Source of the DNA: Actinobacteria bacterium Ga0077560
Lineage (GTDB): Bacteria; Actinomycetota; Thermoleophilia; Miltoncostaeales; Miltoncostaeaceae
Length of the DNA stretch: 64,000 bases
Direction: 5' to 3'
Assembly (NCBI GenBank): GCA_001464275.1
Contig: LNFL01000117.1
Location: forward strand, 1-64,000
Shown: positions 9,587 through 18,795 of the stretch, one piece after another
How the letters are laid out: the number at the start of each line of letters is the position of its first letter
How positions within the stretch are numbered: position 1 is the first letter of the stretch
The notes under the pieces: model-generated
The model's input: only the letters and a program-made list of their open reading frames with translations
Told to the model about the DNA's origin: nothing
The model's database searches: none
Position numbers and translations under genes: made by a program

Positions 9587-10554
9587 TCTGGCAACGGCCC
9601 GAATACCTGTGGTTCCTTCCCGTCGTGGCCCTGGTGGCCTCCGGCATGGTCATGGCGGTGCGCCGCCGTGGGCGGCTCGCCGCGGCGTACGCCAACCCCG
9701 CGCTGGTGTCCGCCGGCCTGGGGCGGCGCACCCGCGTGCTGCGCGGGGCCGCCGGCGTGGCGGTGCTGCTGGCCCTGGCGTCCGCGGTGGTGGCGATGGC
9801 CCGCCCGGCGGTGGAGCGCACCGACACCGAGCAGCGCGGCACCGTGGTGATCGCCATCGACGTCTCCAAGTCGATGCTCAAGACCGACCTCTCGCCCACG
9901 CGGCTGGGCGCGGCCCTGGACGCCGCGCGCCGGTTCGTGCGGGACAAGCCCGAGGCCCTGCAGGTGGGTCTGGTGGCGTTCAACAAGTCCGCCACCGTCG
10001 TGCAGTCGCCCACCACCGACGAGGCGGCCCTGCTGGACGCCCTGTCCCGCCGGTTCGGCGACATCGACACGGGCACCGCCATCGGCGATGCCGTGGTGAC
10101 CAGCCTGGCGTCCATGCAGGCCGCGGGCCTGACCGTTCCCGCCGCGAGCCCCGAGGAGTCCACGTACCGGATGCTGCTCCTCAGCGACGGTGCCCAGTTC
10201 CTGGGGAACGTGCAGCCGCAGGCCGCGGCGGTGCGTGCCCGCTCGCTGGCGGTGCCGGTGTACACCATCCTGCTGGGCGACGATCCCGGCCTGCCGGGCG
10301 AGGCGACGCCGGTGGACACGCTGGGCCAGCTGGCCTCCTCGACCGGCGGGGTGACGGCGCAGTCCACGACCGCCGCGGACCTGCGCCGGGTGTTCGACGA
10401 CATGGGCACCTCGCTGGTGCCGGTGCGGCGCAGCGACGAGTACAGCGCCGTCCCGGCGGGGATCGCCGCGGCCCTGCTGCTGCTGGCCGCCGCGCTGGCG
10501 GTGGCGGCCTCCCCGGGACGGCGCGGCGCGCCGTCCGGCGCGCGACTGGCCTGA
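9583..10554 (+). CDS. VWA domain protein, BatA-like (second copy)
   Basis: A 323-residue paralogue of the preceding gene with the same layout: N-terminal membrane helices near residues 8-25 and 57-73, VWA domain from about 85 with MIDAS motif DVSKSM, and a C-terminal helix near 293-312. The MIDAS glycine of the first copy is lysine here, but the DxSxS core is kept. ATG start overlaps the upstream stop by 4 nt. Two adjacent copies suggest duplication followed by specialisation. This is the last gene of the five-gene operon; the next gene is on the opposite strand, tail to tail. Confidence 0.9.
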   Translation: MIWQRPEYLWFLPVVALVASGMVMAVRRRGRLAAAYANPALVSAGLGRRTRVLRGAAGVAVLLALASAVVAMARPAVERTDTEQRGTVVIAIDVSKSMLKTDLSPTRLGAALDAARRFVRDKPEALQVGLVAFNKSATVVQSPTTDEAALLDALSRRFGDIDTGTAIGDAVVTSLASMQAAGLTVPAASPEESTYRMLLLSDGAQFLGNVQPQAAAVRARSLAVPVYTILLGDDPGLPGEATPVDTLGQLASSTGGVTAQSTTAADLRRVFDDMGTSLVPVRRSDEYSAVPAGIAAALLLLAAALAVAASPGRRGAPSGARLA

Positions 10555-10566
10555 CCCGGGTCCCGG

Positions 10567-11562
10567 TCAGGCCGGAGGCGCCCCGGGGCGGTCCGCCGCG
10601 CCGGTGAGGCGCCGCAGCTCGCCGGGCCGCAGGCCCTCCACCACGCCGGCCACCGCGCCGCCCAGCAGGGCGCTGGCGGCCTCGACCCCCTGCAGGGCCA
10701 GCCCGTAGGCGATCCCCGTGGCCCGCGGGACCCCGGCGGGGTCCAGCGCCACCGCGACCGCCACCTGGAACAGGCCGACGTTTCCGGGCCACAGGGGGAT
10801 GAGCGTGGCGGCATTGGTGGCGATGACCACCGCGGCGGCGTCCACGGGCGCGGCGTCCAGGTGGAAGCCCTGGAAGGCGAGCCACACCACGCCGATCTGG
10901 ATGCCCCAGCCCACCGTCTCCAGCAGGGTGGCCCACATCAGCGGTCCGCCGCGGCGCAACACGACGAACCCCTGGCGCAGACCGCCCAGCAGCCGCAGGG
11001 CGCGGCGCTCGTCGCCGGCGAACCGGCCGGCGCCCGCAACCAGCACCGCCACCGCGATGCACACGGCGCTCACCGCCACCGTGGCCACCACGCTGATGCG
11101 CAGGCCGTCCGGCAGGTCGCCGGCGGCCAGCACCCAGGCGGTCGCCAGGCTCAGCGGGACCACGTCCATGAGCCGGTGGGCGAACACCGATCCCAGCAGC
11201 GCGGTGAACGTGGGGCCGGACGGGTCGAGGTGGCGCTGGGCCACCAGCGCCTTGGCCGGCTCGCCGACGCGGCCGGGCACCACCGTGTTCACCGCCTGGC
11301 CGACGAAGAAGGCGCGTTCGGCGGCGCCGAGGCTCAGCGGTCGTTCCACCGCCGCCCGGGCGGCCACCGTCCATCCGGCGCCGCGCACGCCCAGCGACAC
11401 CAGGTTCAGCGCGAACGCGGCGGCGAGCCACACGGGATCGGCGCCGCGCATCGCCGCGCCGATCTCCGCCCAGTCCACGTGGGTGACCGAGAACCACGCC
11501 ACCACGGCGAGGCCGCCAACCGTGGCGATCCGGCGCAGCGCCGTTCCGGAGACCCAGGGCAC
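10567..11562 (-). CDS. Lysylphosphatidylglycerol synthase TM / flippase-like protein (UPF0104)
   Basis: A 331-residue polytopic membrane protein with about eight hydrophobic segments and the family motifs GQAVNTVVPGRVGE and LIPLWPGNVGLFQ, typical of the AglD/YbhN/MprF N-terminal flippase domain. These proteins are thought to move lipids or lipid-linked sugars across the membrane; there is no MprF synthase domain here. Starts at 11598, 11571 and 11562 are in frame; I chose GTG 11562 because a TACCGT box ends exactly 7 nt upstream of it, which matches the leaderless pattern elsewhere. Confidence 0.85.
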   Translation of the reverse strand: MPWVSGTALRRIATVGGLAVVAWFSVTHVDWAEIGAAMRGADPVWLAAAFALNLVSLGVRGAGWTVAARAAVERPLSLGAAERAFFVGQAVNTVVPGRVGEPAKALVAQRHLDPSGPTFTALLGSVFAHRLMDVVPLSLATAWVLAAGDLPDGLRISVVATVAVSAVCIAVAVLVAGAGRFAGDERRALRLLGGLRQGFVVLRRGGPLMWATLLETVGWGIQIGVVWLAFQGFHLDAAPVDAAAVVIATNAATLIPLWPGNVGLFQVAVAVALDPAGVPRATGIAYGLALQGVEAASALLGGAVAGVVEGLRPGELRRLTGAADRPGAPPA

Positions 11563-11569
11563 GGCCCCC

Positions 11570-11575
11570 ACGGTA
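11570..11575 (-). promoter_or_regulatory. -10 box of the flippase-like gene
   Basis: TACCGT on the minus strand, 7 nt before GTG 11562. It selects this start among three in-frame GTG codons. Confidence 0.4.
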
Positions 11576-11675
11576 GCGCCGTCCGCATCGGTGGGCACGG
11601 GACCGTCCGTTCGGAGGGCGGCGAGGGGTCTCGGTGGGCCTACCGTCGATGGACCACTGGCAGGAGGACGCACCG

Positions 11676-12308
11676 ATGCAGCACGAGATGCCGCCCGATG
11701 GATCGCCGGTCTACGCGGGCTTCTGGATCCGCGGCGTGGCCCTCGCGCTCGACCTCCTGCTGCTCTACGCGGCGGTGTTCGCCGTCGGCGCCGTGACCGG
11801 GCTGGCGACGGCCGCCACCTGGGACGACCGCGACCTGGCCGCCATCGCACTGGGGCTCGGGACGCTCGCCCTGCTCGCGACGCTGTGGCTCTACCTGGCC
11901 GGGTGGCACGCCTCTCCGGGCCAGGCGACGCCCGGCAAGCGCATCATGGGGCTGCGGGTCGTCCGGTGGGACGGCCGGCCCGTGGGGATCGGCCGGGCCA
12001 CGGTGCGGGTCGTGGCGATGGCCTTCTCGGTGTTCCCCTTCCTGCTCGGCCTGGTCTCGGCGATGCTGCACGGCCGCAAGAACGCCCTGCACGACACCCT
12101 CGCGGGCACGCACGTCGTGCATCGCGCCGATTTCGAGCACTGGAGCGCCGCGGCCCGGCTGCCACGCGCGGTGTACGCCGCGCCGGCGCCGGCGGTCCCG
12201 CCGGGGCGGTCGCTGTCGGACTGGGTGCCGCCGGCCCCGGCGTTCGACGACGACCGGGACGCGGTGCGCGAGCTGGGCATGAGCCAGGTGGTCGCCCGGC
12301 CGAGGTGA
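11676..12308 (+). CDS. RDD family membrane protein
   Basis: A 210-residue protein. The RDD domain spans about residues 8-150: YAGFWIRGVALALDLLLL carries the Arg and Asp of the name, a second helix lies near 60-78, and TPGKRIMGLRVV precedes a third helix. A Pro-rich cytosolic tail of about 60 residues follows. RDD proteins include Na+/H+ antiporters and many of unknown role. The ATG at 11676 was chosen over upstream ATGs because AGGAGG lies 8 nt before it. Confidence 0.88.
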   Translation: MQHEMPPDGSPVYAGFWIRGVALALDLLLLYAAVFAVGAVTGLATAATWDDRDLAAIALGLGTLALLATLWLYLAGWHASPGQATPGKRIMGLRVVRWDGRPVGIGRATVRVVAMAFSVFPFLLGLVSAMLHGRKNALHDTLAGTHVVHRADFEHWSAAARLPRAVYAAPAPAVPPGRSLSDWVPPAPAFDDDRDAVRELGMSQVVARPR

Positions 12309-12326
12309 CCGCGCGGGGGTGACGCG

Positions 12327-12340
12327 CGAACACATGTTCG
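12327..12340 (+). promoter_or_regulatory. LexA (SOS) operator
   Basis: CGAACACATGTTCG is a 14-bp match to the actinobacterial LexA box CGAACrnryGTTyG, with both half-sites intact. It sits directly before the -10 box TATGGT (12342-12347) of the radical SAM gene, so bound LexA would block RNA polymerase. This implies induction by DNA damage. Confidence 0.85.
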
Positions 12341-12341
12341 G

Positions 12342-12347
12342 TATGGT
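12342..12347 (+). promoter_or_regulatory. -10 box of the radical SAM gene
   Basis: TATGGT lies 7 nt before the ATG at 12355, predicting a leaderless transcript, and abuts the LexA operator. Confidence 0.55.
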
Positions 12348-12354
12348 CGCCCGC

Positions 12355-13389
12355 ATGGATGCGACCCAGCAGACGCTCCGGTGGCGGCTCGCCGACGACG
12401 ACGGCGCGCAGACGGACCTGCTCGGCGACCTGGTGGAGCGGGTCCCGGGGCGGGGAGAGCTGGTGGGCCTCGAGCTGCTGCACGTCCGTGCCGGCCGGGT
12501 GGTCAACCGGGTGCCGGAGGCGTCGGCAATGCCGTTCCGGTGGACGATCAACGCGTACCGCGGCTGCAGCCACGCCTGCGTCTACTGCTTCGCACGCCCC
12601 ACGCACGAGTACCTGGGCCTGGGCACCGGCGAGGACTTCGACCGGCGCATCGTGGTGAAGGTGAACGCGGTGGACCGCGTGCGGTCGGAGGTGGGGTCGC
12701 CTCGCTGGAGGGGCGAGCACATCGCGATGGGCACCAACACCGACCCGTACCAGACCGCCGAGGGCCGGTACCGGCTCACGCGCGGCATCATCGGGGCGCT
12801 GGGCGAGGCCGCCAACCCGTTCTCGATCCTCACCAAGTCGACGCTGATCCTGCGCGACATCGACGTGCTGCGCGACGCGGCCGGCCGCACCGGGGTGCGG
12901 ACCGACCTGTCCATCGGCACCCTCGACCGCGAGGCCTGGCGCGCCACCGAGCCGGGGACGCCGAACCCGCTGCGGCGTATGGACGCGGTGGCGCGCCTCA
13001 ACGAGGCCGGCATCCCGTGCGGGGTCTTCATCGCGCCGGTGCTGCCGGGCATCACCGACGACCCGGCGATGCTGGAGGACGTGGTGCGCGCCGCGGTCCG
13101 CGCCGGCGCGGTGGGGATCACCTCGATCCTGCTGCACCTGCGTCCGGGGGTGCGCGGGCACTACATGGAGTGGCTGCGGGAGACGCGACCCGAGCTGGTG
13201 GCCGAGTACATCCGGCGGTATCCGCGCAGCTACGCCCCGGAGGACGCCCGGCGCGACCACGATGCGCGCATCCGGCGGATGGTTCGCCGCGCCGGCGGCG
13301 TGTCGATGGCGCCAATGGCGATGCGCGGGCGGATCCGTGCGACCCCGGCACCCGATCCGCACCGGGGGCAGCTGACGCTGCTCGGCTAG
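12355..13389 (+). CDS. Radical SAM protein, Rv2578c family (SplB-related)
   Basis: A 344-residue radical SAM enzyme. The cluster motif is CxxxCxxC: Cys71, Cys75 and Cys78 in CSHACVYCFARP, preceded by TINAYRGC. MGTNTDPYQ and the downstream barrel match the SPL-like Rv2578c group. These proteins resemble spore photoproduct lyase, which repairs thymine dimers, but the substrate of this group is not established. The upstream LexA operator supports a DNA-damage role; from memory, the mycobacterial homologue is also in the LexA/RecA regulon. In-frame ATGs at 12334 and 12343 lie inside the operator and promoter, so 12355 is the likely start. Confidence 0.9.
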   Translation: MDATQQTLRWRLADDDGAQTDLLGDLVERVPGRGELVGLELLHVRAGRVVNRVPEASAMPFRWTINAYRGCSHACVYCFARPTHEYLGLGTGEDFDRRIVVKVNAVDRVRSEVGSPRWRGEHIAMGTNTDPYQTAEGRYRLTRGIIGALGEAANPFSILTKSTLILRDIDVLRDAAGRTGVRTDLSIGTLDREAWRATEPGTPNPLRRMDAVARLNEAGIPCGVFIAPVLPGITDDPAMLEDVVRAAVRAGAVGITSILLHLRPGVRGHYMEWLRETRPELVAEYIRRYPRSYAPEDARRDHDARIRRMVRRAGGVSMAPMAMRGRIRATPAPDPHRGQLTLLG

Positions 13390-13534
13390 TTACCCCGGGG
13401 TGCCTGGAAACGCCGGGGACCCATCGGGTTGGCTCGCGGGGCAGTCGGGAGAGGGCCGGGGGACCGGGCGGAATGAACCGCTCCGGGATGGCGTCCTCGA
13501 GAGCGACGTCAACCGCACCTGGAGAGGACCAGAC

Positions 13535-16462
13535 ATGACCAGACGCCCGGTTCGCCGACGCGCGGCGGCACTCGCCGCGCTCGCAGGCGGTCTCGCGGGA
13601 CTCGCGATCGCGGCCACACCCGCGGCCGCCGCACCATGCGCCACCGGACTCACCGTCCGCGGCGTCCCCGTGACCGGGGACGACTGCGTGACAGGTGGCG
13701 ACGGGAGCATCGTCATCACGGACCCGCGCTTCCTGACCGGCGGCGCGGTGAAGATCACCGGGAGGATGGTCCTCAATGCCGGCCGGTCCGAGATGGTGCA
13801 GGAGCAGACCACCATCCCGCTGGCGCTGAGCGTCGGCGACAGGCCCGCCTTCGCCGGCAAGTTCCGCGTTGGGCTGGTGCGACTGTGCGATCTGCGGACG
13901 CCGACCACCACGAACCCCTCCACGGGTGGGCCGTTCCAGGCCAGCCAGATCGAGAACCCCCTGGTGCTGCTGCCCAACGAGACCGGATGCCGTGATGCCA
14001 CGGGCATCCAGGTGACCGAGGGCGTCGCGCAGCTGACGGAGCAGCTGGCCGCCCTGAAGCTCGAGAACGTCGACGCCAAGCCCATCTTCGGGATGGACGA
14101 TCTGCGCGGCGGCCGGATCTTCGGCATGTTCGGAGCGCTCCTGAACAAGAACGGGAAGATCCCGGGGCTCAGCCCCTTCCGCATCGGCGTTGGCGCCGAG
14201 GTGTCGGCGAACGAGGGCCTCCGTCCCACCGGGGCCGGGTTCACCTACTCGGGCACCTACCGGGTCATCCCGGGCGTCAACATCGGCAACCCGTCCCTCG
14301 CGGTGGACGTGCCGCTGCGGCGGTACTCCGGCTTCATGCAGATGGTCATCCTGCAGCAGTTCTTCGCCGAGGCCGGCGTCTCCATCGACAGCGGAGAGCT
14401 CAGCAGCCTGAGCCTCGGTCTGGGCCTGGCGCCGGCGATCGGCATCGGTCCCCCGCCCATCCTGCCGCCGGTGCGCCTGAAGAGCATCAGCGCCTCCTTC
14501 GAGCGCGGGTCGACCACCACGCGGCCGGGCGCCGGCACGGTAAGCAGTCCGGTTCGGCTGAAGGGCGCCATCGGGTTCGACGCGGGTCCGCCGCTGGGGT
14601 TCGTGGACGAGCGCTTCTTCACCGGCAACGTCGCCCTCACCATCGCCGGCCCCGCCATGGAGCTGCGCGGGCAGGTGTTCGGCCTGCAGCAGAAGCTCAA
14701 GCTCGGGGACGCCCGCCTGCTGGTGGCGTTCCAGCCGTTCCGCTTCGAGGCCGAGGCCAACGCCGAGCTGACGCTGCGGGTTCGGAACAAGAACCTCACC
14801 TTCGTGCGCGGCCAGCTGTTCCTGGGCGTCACCTCCAACGCGTTCACCGCGCTCGGCACGGTGCTCATCCAGATCCCGGACGAGGTGCCGTTGGCCGGCG
14901 GCCAGACGCTCGCCGGGGCCTCGGCGGTCATCTCCAACAAGGCCGCCGCCGCCGGGCTGGTGTTCGACCCGCCCCTGGTCGCCCCGCGGTTCATCGGCGT
15001 GGCGCTCACCTACAACCCGGTGGACCTGTCATTGGTGAATTCGCTGCAGCAGTTCATCACCGTCACGCCGTCCGGCTCCCTGGAGCGCGGCAGCTCCGGC
15101 TCGCTGGACGCCCAGCGTCTGGTGCTGCCCCGTGCCGCGACGCTCACCGTGGACGTGGTGGGTCGCACCCGGGCCCCGCGGTCGGTCCGCGTGATCGGCC
15201 CCGGCGGCCGCGTGGTGACGCCCGCCGGGCAGGCGACGCTGGGCAACGCCCGCATCCTGCAGCTCACCGACGTGCGCCCCGGCCGGTACCGCATCGTGAG
15301 CCCCGACACGATCACCAAGATCGGCGTCGCGCGGCCGGCGACGTTCACGCACCTGGACCCACGTGACGGCTACGGCACGCGCCCGCGGCCCCCGGTCGCG
15401 CAGGGCACGCCGGTGAACGTGTGCTGGGACGTCCGCAACGCACCCGAGGGTGCGGTGGTGGACCTGTTCGAGGACACCAACGGGGAGCGCGGCACCGGCC
15501 GCGACATCGCGGTGGACCAGCCGCTGAGCGGCTGCTTCTCCGTTCCCACCGACGGCCTGGAGCCGGGCAAGCACTGGGTGTACGGCGTGGTGCGGGACGG
15601 CGACGCCCCCATCACCGCCCAGTACTGGCCGCTCGGCATCACGGTCACCGACCCCGACGGCCTGGCCCCGCCCACCGGCCTGCGCGTGACGCGCACCGCC
15701 GACGGCGCGAAGGTGCGCTTCGGTGCGGTGGCGGGCGCGGACGGCTACATCGTGCGCGCCCGGGCCGACGGGGACCCGTTCCCGGCGAACGAGACCGTCG
15801 TGCCGGTCGGAGAGGGCACCACGGTGGACGCCACCATTTCCCTGCGGGGCGCCAAGCGCTGGTTCGTGAGCGTCCAGGCGGTGCTGGACGACGGCACCCG
15901 CGGCAACATCAGCCGTGAGATCGCCGTGTCGCCCACCCAGCCGGTGGTGCTCGACGGCGAGCCCACGGGCCTCGCCCGCGTGGGGAAGCCCTGGGCGTTC
16001 CAGCTCGAGACGGAGGGCCTCACCAGGCTGCGGCTCGTAAAGTCCCCGCCCGGCACCCGCCTGCGCCGCGACGGCCTGGTGACCTGGCGTCCCAGCGCGA
16101 AGGCGGGCCGCAGCGAGGCCGTGACCTTCAGCGTGCAGGGGTGCCGCGGCAGCCGCTGCCTCACCCGGGAGTTCCGGGTGGCGGCCTACCAGGCCAACTG
16201 GAACCCGGCCGGCCCGCCGCGCGGGTTCCGGGTGCTCGGCAACGTCGTGAGGGGCGGCGAGCGCCTGGGCCTGCGCGTCTCCGGCGTGAGTGGCCCGGTG
16301 GTCGTGAAGATCGACGGCAAGCGCGTGCCGGCCCGCGTGCGGGACGGCATCACGATCATCGCGACGGTCCCGAAGGGCCTGGCGAAGGGCGCGCACGACG
16401 TGTCCCTGCAGATCGGGAACGACCCCGTCGAGACCCGCGAGGGCGCGCTGGTCGTCCTCTGA
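13535..16462 (+). CDS. Large exported protein of unknown function with Ig/Fn3-like C-terminus
   Basis: A 975-residue protein with a clear signal peptide (RRPVRRRAAALAALAGG..., cleavage near AAA-APC at about residue 33). The mature part to about residue 590 is beta-rich and Gly/Pro-rich with no domain I recognise. After residue 600 come short beta-sandwich-like units: VTRTADGAKVRFGAVAGADG near 720 looks like a fibronectin type III repeat and a putative-Ig-like stretch follows near 800-870. There are few Cys and no sortase motif or C-terminal anchor. ATG 13535 follows a GGAGAGGA ribosome site. Probably secreted or cell-surface. A strong terminator follows. Confidence 0.75.
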   Translation: MTRRPVRRRAAALAALAGGLAGLAIAATPAAAAPCATGLTVRGVPVTGDDCVTGGDGSIVITDPRFLTGGAVKITGRMVLNAGRSEMVQEQTTIPLALSVGDRPAFAGKFRVGLVRLCDLRTPTTTNPSTGGPFQASQIENPLVLLPNETGCRDATGIQVTEGVAQLTEQLAALKLENVDAKPIFGMDDLRGGRIFGMFGALLNKNGKIPGLSPFRIGVGAEVSANEGLRPTGAGFTYSGTYRVIPGVNIGNPSLAVDVPLRRYSGFMQMVILQQFFAEAGVSIDSGELSSLSLGLGLAPAIGIGPPPILPPVRLKSISASFERGSTTTRPGAGTVSSPVRLKGAIGFDAGPPLGFVDERFFTGNVALTIAGPAMELRGQVFGLQQKLKLGDARLLVAFQPFRFEAEANAELTLRVRNKNLTFVRGQLFLGVTSNAFTALGTVLIQIPDEVPLAGGQTLAGASAVISNKAAAAGLVFDPPLVAPRFIGVALTYNPVDLSLVNSLQQFITVTPSGSLERGSSGSLDAQRLVLPRAATLTVDVVGRTRAPRSVRVIGPGGRVVTPAGQATLGNARILQLTDVRPGRYRIVSPDTITKIGVARPATFTHLDPRDGYGTRPRPPVAQGTPVNVCWDVRNAPEGAVVDLFEDTNGERGTGRDIAVDQPLSGCFSVPTDGLEPGKHWVYGVVRDGDAPITAQYWPLGITVTDPDGLAPPTGLRVTRTADGAKVRFGAVAGADGYIVRARADGDPFPANETVVPVGEGTTVDATISLRGAKRWFVSVQAVLDDGTRGNISREIAVSPTQPVVLDGEPTGLARVGKPWAFQLETEGLTRLRLVKSPPGTRLRRDGLVTWRPSAKAGRSEAVTFSVQGCRGSRCLTREFRVAAYQANWNPAGPPRGFRVLGNVVRGGERLGLRVSGVSGPVVVKIDGKRVPARVRDGITIIATVPKGLAKGAHDVSLQIGNDPVETREGALVVL

Positions 16463-16469
16463 GCCACGC

Positions 16470-16500
16470 GGGGTGGGCCGGCACCGCGCCGGCCCACCCC
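16470..16500. terminator. Bidirectional terminator hairpin
   Basis: A perfect 13-bp inverted repeat, GGGGTGGGCCGGC and GCCGGCCCACCCC, with a 5-nt loop between the convergent 16462 and 16505 gene ends. No T-run follows, as is usual in such GC-rich genomes. Confidence 0.75.
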
Positions 16501-16504
16501 GGGC

Positions 16505-17734
16505 TCAGGAGTACTCGGCCGGGTGGACCACCCGCACCGGGGCGCCGATCTCACGCAGCCCGTTGGCGATCTGGATGGCGCAGCCCGGGTTGGCGCAGGC
16601 CACCACGGTGGCGCCGCTCGCGGCGATGGCGCGGGCCTTCTGGGTGCGCAGCTCACCGGAGAGCTCGGGCTGCAGCACCGAGTACAGCCCGGCGGCGCCG
16701 CAGCAGCGGCCGTCGTCGGGGATCTCCACCGGGCGGGCGCCGGCGCGGCGCAGCACCTCGCGCAGCGGGCCGCGCATGTCCTGGCCGTTCACGTGGTGGC
16801 AGGCGTCGTGTACCGCCACCGCCCCGCGCTCGCCCGGGATGGGGTGCAGGTCGAGCTCCAGCAGGTCGCGCACCCGGGCGGCCACCTTCGCGGCGCGCGC
16901 GCCCCACTCCGGATCGTCGGCCAGCAGGTGGCCCCAGGTCTTCATGTGGTTGCTGCACCCGGCGGCGTTCGCGACGACCACGTCGGCGCCCTCGAACTCG
17001 GCGATGCGCTGCCGGGCCATCTCCTTCGCCGCCTCCGGGTGGCCGTGGTGCATGGCCAGCGCCCCGCAGCAGCCCCGGGCCTGCCCCCGCACCGCCCGGA
17101 AGCCGGCGCCGGCGACGGCGCGCATGGTGGCGGCCTGCACGTCCCGGGAGGCCACGTCCATCACACAGCCGGTGAGCACGCAGGCCGTGGGGCCCTCGCC
17201 GAGCTCGTCGGGCACGCGGGTGAGCAGCTGCCGCAGCCCCACCCTGGGCGCGGTGCGCGAGAACCGGGCCGGAAGCAGGCGCTCCAGCCGCGTGGCCTGG
17301 GAGAGGGCCAGGCCGGCGCCCATCGCGGCGATCGCCCAGGGACGGGCCAGCACCCAGCCGATGCCAAGGCGCCGGGCGGTGCGCTCCGGCAGGGGCCGGC
17401 GGGCCTCCACCTGGGCGCGGGCGGCCTCCACCATCCGGCCGAACGGCACGCCGCTGGGGCAGGCGGTCTCGCAGGCCCGGCACGCCAGGCACTCGTCCAT
17501 CATCGTGGCGAACTCGTCGTCCACCTCGGCCCGGCCCTCCATGACGGCGCGCATCGCGAAGATGCGGCCGCGGGGCGAGGCGGTCTCCCGCCCGGTCACC
17601 CGGAAGGTGGGGCAGTGCGGCAGGCACAGCCCGCACGACACGCAGGAGACGACGTCCTCCTCGGCGGGCGCCATCACGCCCGGCAGCCAGTTGGGGGCGC
17701 CGCGCGGCGGGATCATGTGGCCCTCGTCGCTCAT
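16505..17734 (-). CDS. glcF: Glycolate oxidase iron-sulfur subunit GlcF
   Basis: A 409-residue protein with two 4Fe-4S binding motifs: Cys31/34/37/41 in CVSCGLCLPHCP and CLACRACETACP near residue 82. Two CCG domains follow (ARGCCGALAMHHG and GRCCGAAGLYS), as in GlcF and other heterodisulfide reductase-like electron carriers. It passes electrons from the flavin subunits to the quinone pool. The ATG overlaps the glcE stop by 4 nt, so the three subunits are coupled in the order glcD-glcE-glcF. Length is typical. Confidence 0.93.
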   Translation of the reverse strand: MSDEGHMIPPRGAPNWLPGVMAPAEEDVVSCVSCGLCLPHCPTFRVTGRETASPRGRIFAMRAVMEGRAEVDDEFATMMDECLACRACETACPSGVPFGRMVEAARAQVEARRPLPERTARRLGIGWVLARPWAIAAMGAGLALSQATRLERLLPARFSRTAPRVGLRQLLTRVPDELGEGPTACVLTGCVMDVASRDVQAATMRAVAGAGFRAVRGQARGCCGALAMHHGHPEAAKEMARQRIAEFEGADVVVANAAGCSNHMKTWGHLLADDPEWGARAAKVAARVRDLLELDLHPIPGERGAVAVHDACHHVNGQDMRGPLREVLRRAGARPVEIPDDGRCCGAAGLYSVLQPELSGELRTQKARAIAASGATVVACANPGCAIQIANGLREIGAPVRVVHPAEYS

Positions 17735-18795
17735 GCCACCGACCGTACCGCGTCGCCGATGAACAGGCCGGGGTTGAGGATGTGCGCCGGGTCGAACGCG
17801 TCACGCAGCCGGCCCATCAGCGCGACGCCGGGCGGCGGGGGACCCCACGGGTCGTCGCGCAGCTCCGGCGGCGCGTCGGCCACGACGGCGTGCCCCTCGT
17901 GGGCGATCGCCGTGTCGCGGACGGCGGCCACGTGGCCCGGGGTCGCGACCCCCACCCGGCAGGTGCCCACGCCCAGCTCGGCGACGTAGGGCAGGCCCAG
18001 CGCCTCCAGGTCGGCGGCCAGCGCGGGCAGCCGGGTGGGCGGCACGCCCACGGTCATCTCGGCGTCCCAGGCCGGCGCGGCCGGGGCGTCGCCGGCGGCC
18101 ATGCCATCGGGCGGCACCAGGTCGGCGGGCGGCCCGATGACCTCCACGCTCAGCCGGCCCGGCTCCAGCAGCACCGCGGCCGGCAGGTGCAGCTCGCGGC
18201 GCAGCGCCTCGCCCAGCTCGGCCAGCCGGGCGACGTCCCCGGTGGCGGTGAACCATCCCGACGAGGCGGGCACCGGCCACAGCTTGAGCGTGACCTCCAC
18301 GATGACGCCCAGGGTTCCCAGGGCGCCCACCACCAGCCGCGGGATGTCGTAGCCGGCCACGCCCTTCACGGTCTTGCCGCCCGCGGAGATGATGCGCCCG
18401 TCGCCGGTGGCCAGCACCACCTGCAGCAGCGAGTCGCGCACGGGGCCGTACCGCAGCCGCCGGTGCGAGGACGCGGCGGTCGACAGCACGCCGCCCACCG
18501 TCGCCCCGGGCCGGGCGCCGGCCTGCATCCAGGTCTGGCCACGCGCGGCGAGCGCCGCCTGCAGCTCGCCCAGCGGGCACCCGGCCTCGACCGTCACGGT
18601 GAGGTCCGCGGGCTCGTGGGACAGGATGCGGGCGAGCCCGGCCGTGGAGATCGCCCGCGCCGGAGGGTCGGTCACCGGGCCGCGGCGGGAGGCGCTGCCG
18701 CCCCCGCGGATCCCCACCGGGGTGCCCTCGGCCGACGCGGCGCGCAGCAGCTCGGCGAGCTCCTCCCGGGTGGCCGGCGTGCGCACCGCGCTCAC
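17731..18795 (-). CDS. glcE: Glycolate oxidase FAD-binding subunit GlcE
   Basis: A 354-residue FAD-binding (PCMH-type) protein, shorter than GlcD and lacking its iron-binding C-terminal histidines. The FAD site is visible as GIRGGGSASRRG near residue 27 and GGVLSTAASSHRRLRYGPVRD near 112. GTG 18795 is chosen because it overlaps the glcD stop by 4 nt and GGAGG lies upstream at the right distance. It works with GlcD and GlcF in oxidation of glycolate to glyoxylate. Confidence 0.92.
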   Translation of the reverse strand: MSAVRTPATREELAELLRAASAEGTPVGIRGGGSASRRGPVTDPPARAISTAGLARILSHEPADLTVTVEAGCPLGELQAALAARGQTWMQAGARPGATVGGVLSTAASSHRRLRYGPVRDSLLQVVLATGDGRIISAGGKTVKGVAGYDIPRLVVGALGTLGVIVEVTLKLWPVPASSGWFTATGDVARLAELGEALRRELHLPAAVLLEPGRLSVEVIGPPADLVPPDGMAAGDAPAAPAWDAEMTVGVPPTRLPALAADLEALGLPYVAELGVGTCRVGVATPGHVAAVRDTAIAHEGHAVVADAPPELRDDPWGPPPPGVALMGRLRDAFDPAHILNPGLFIGDAVRSVA

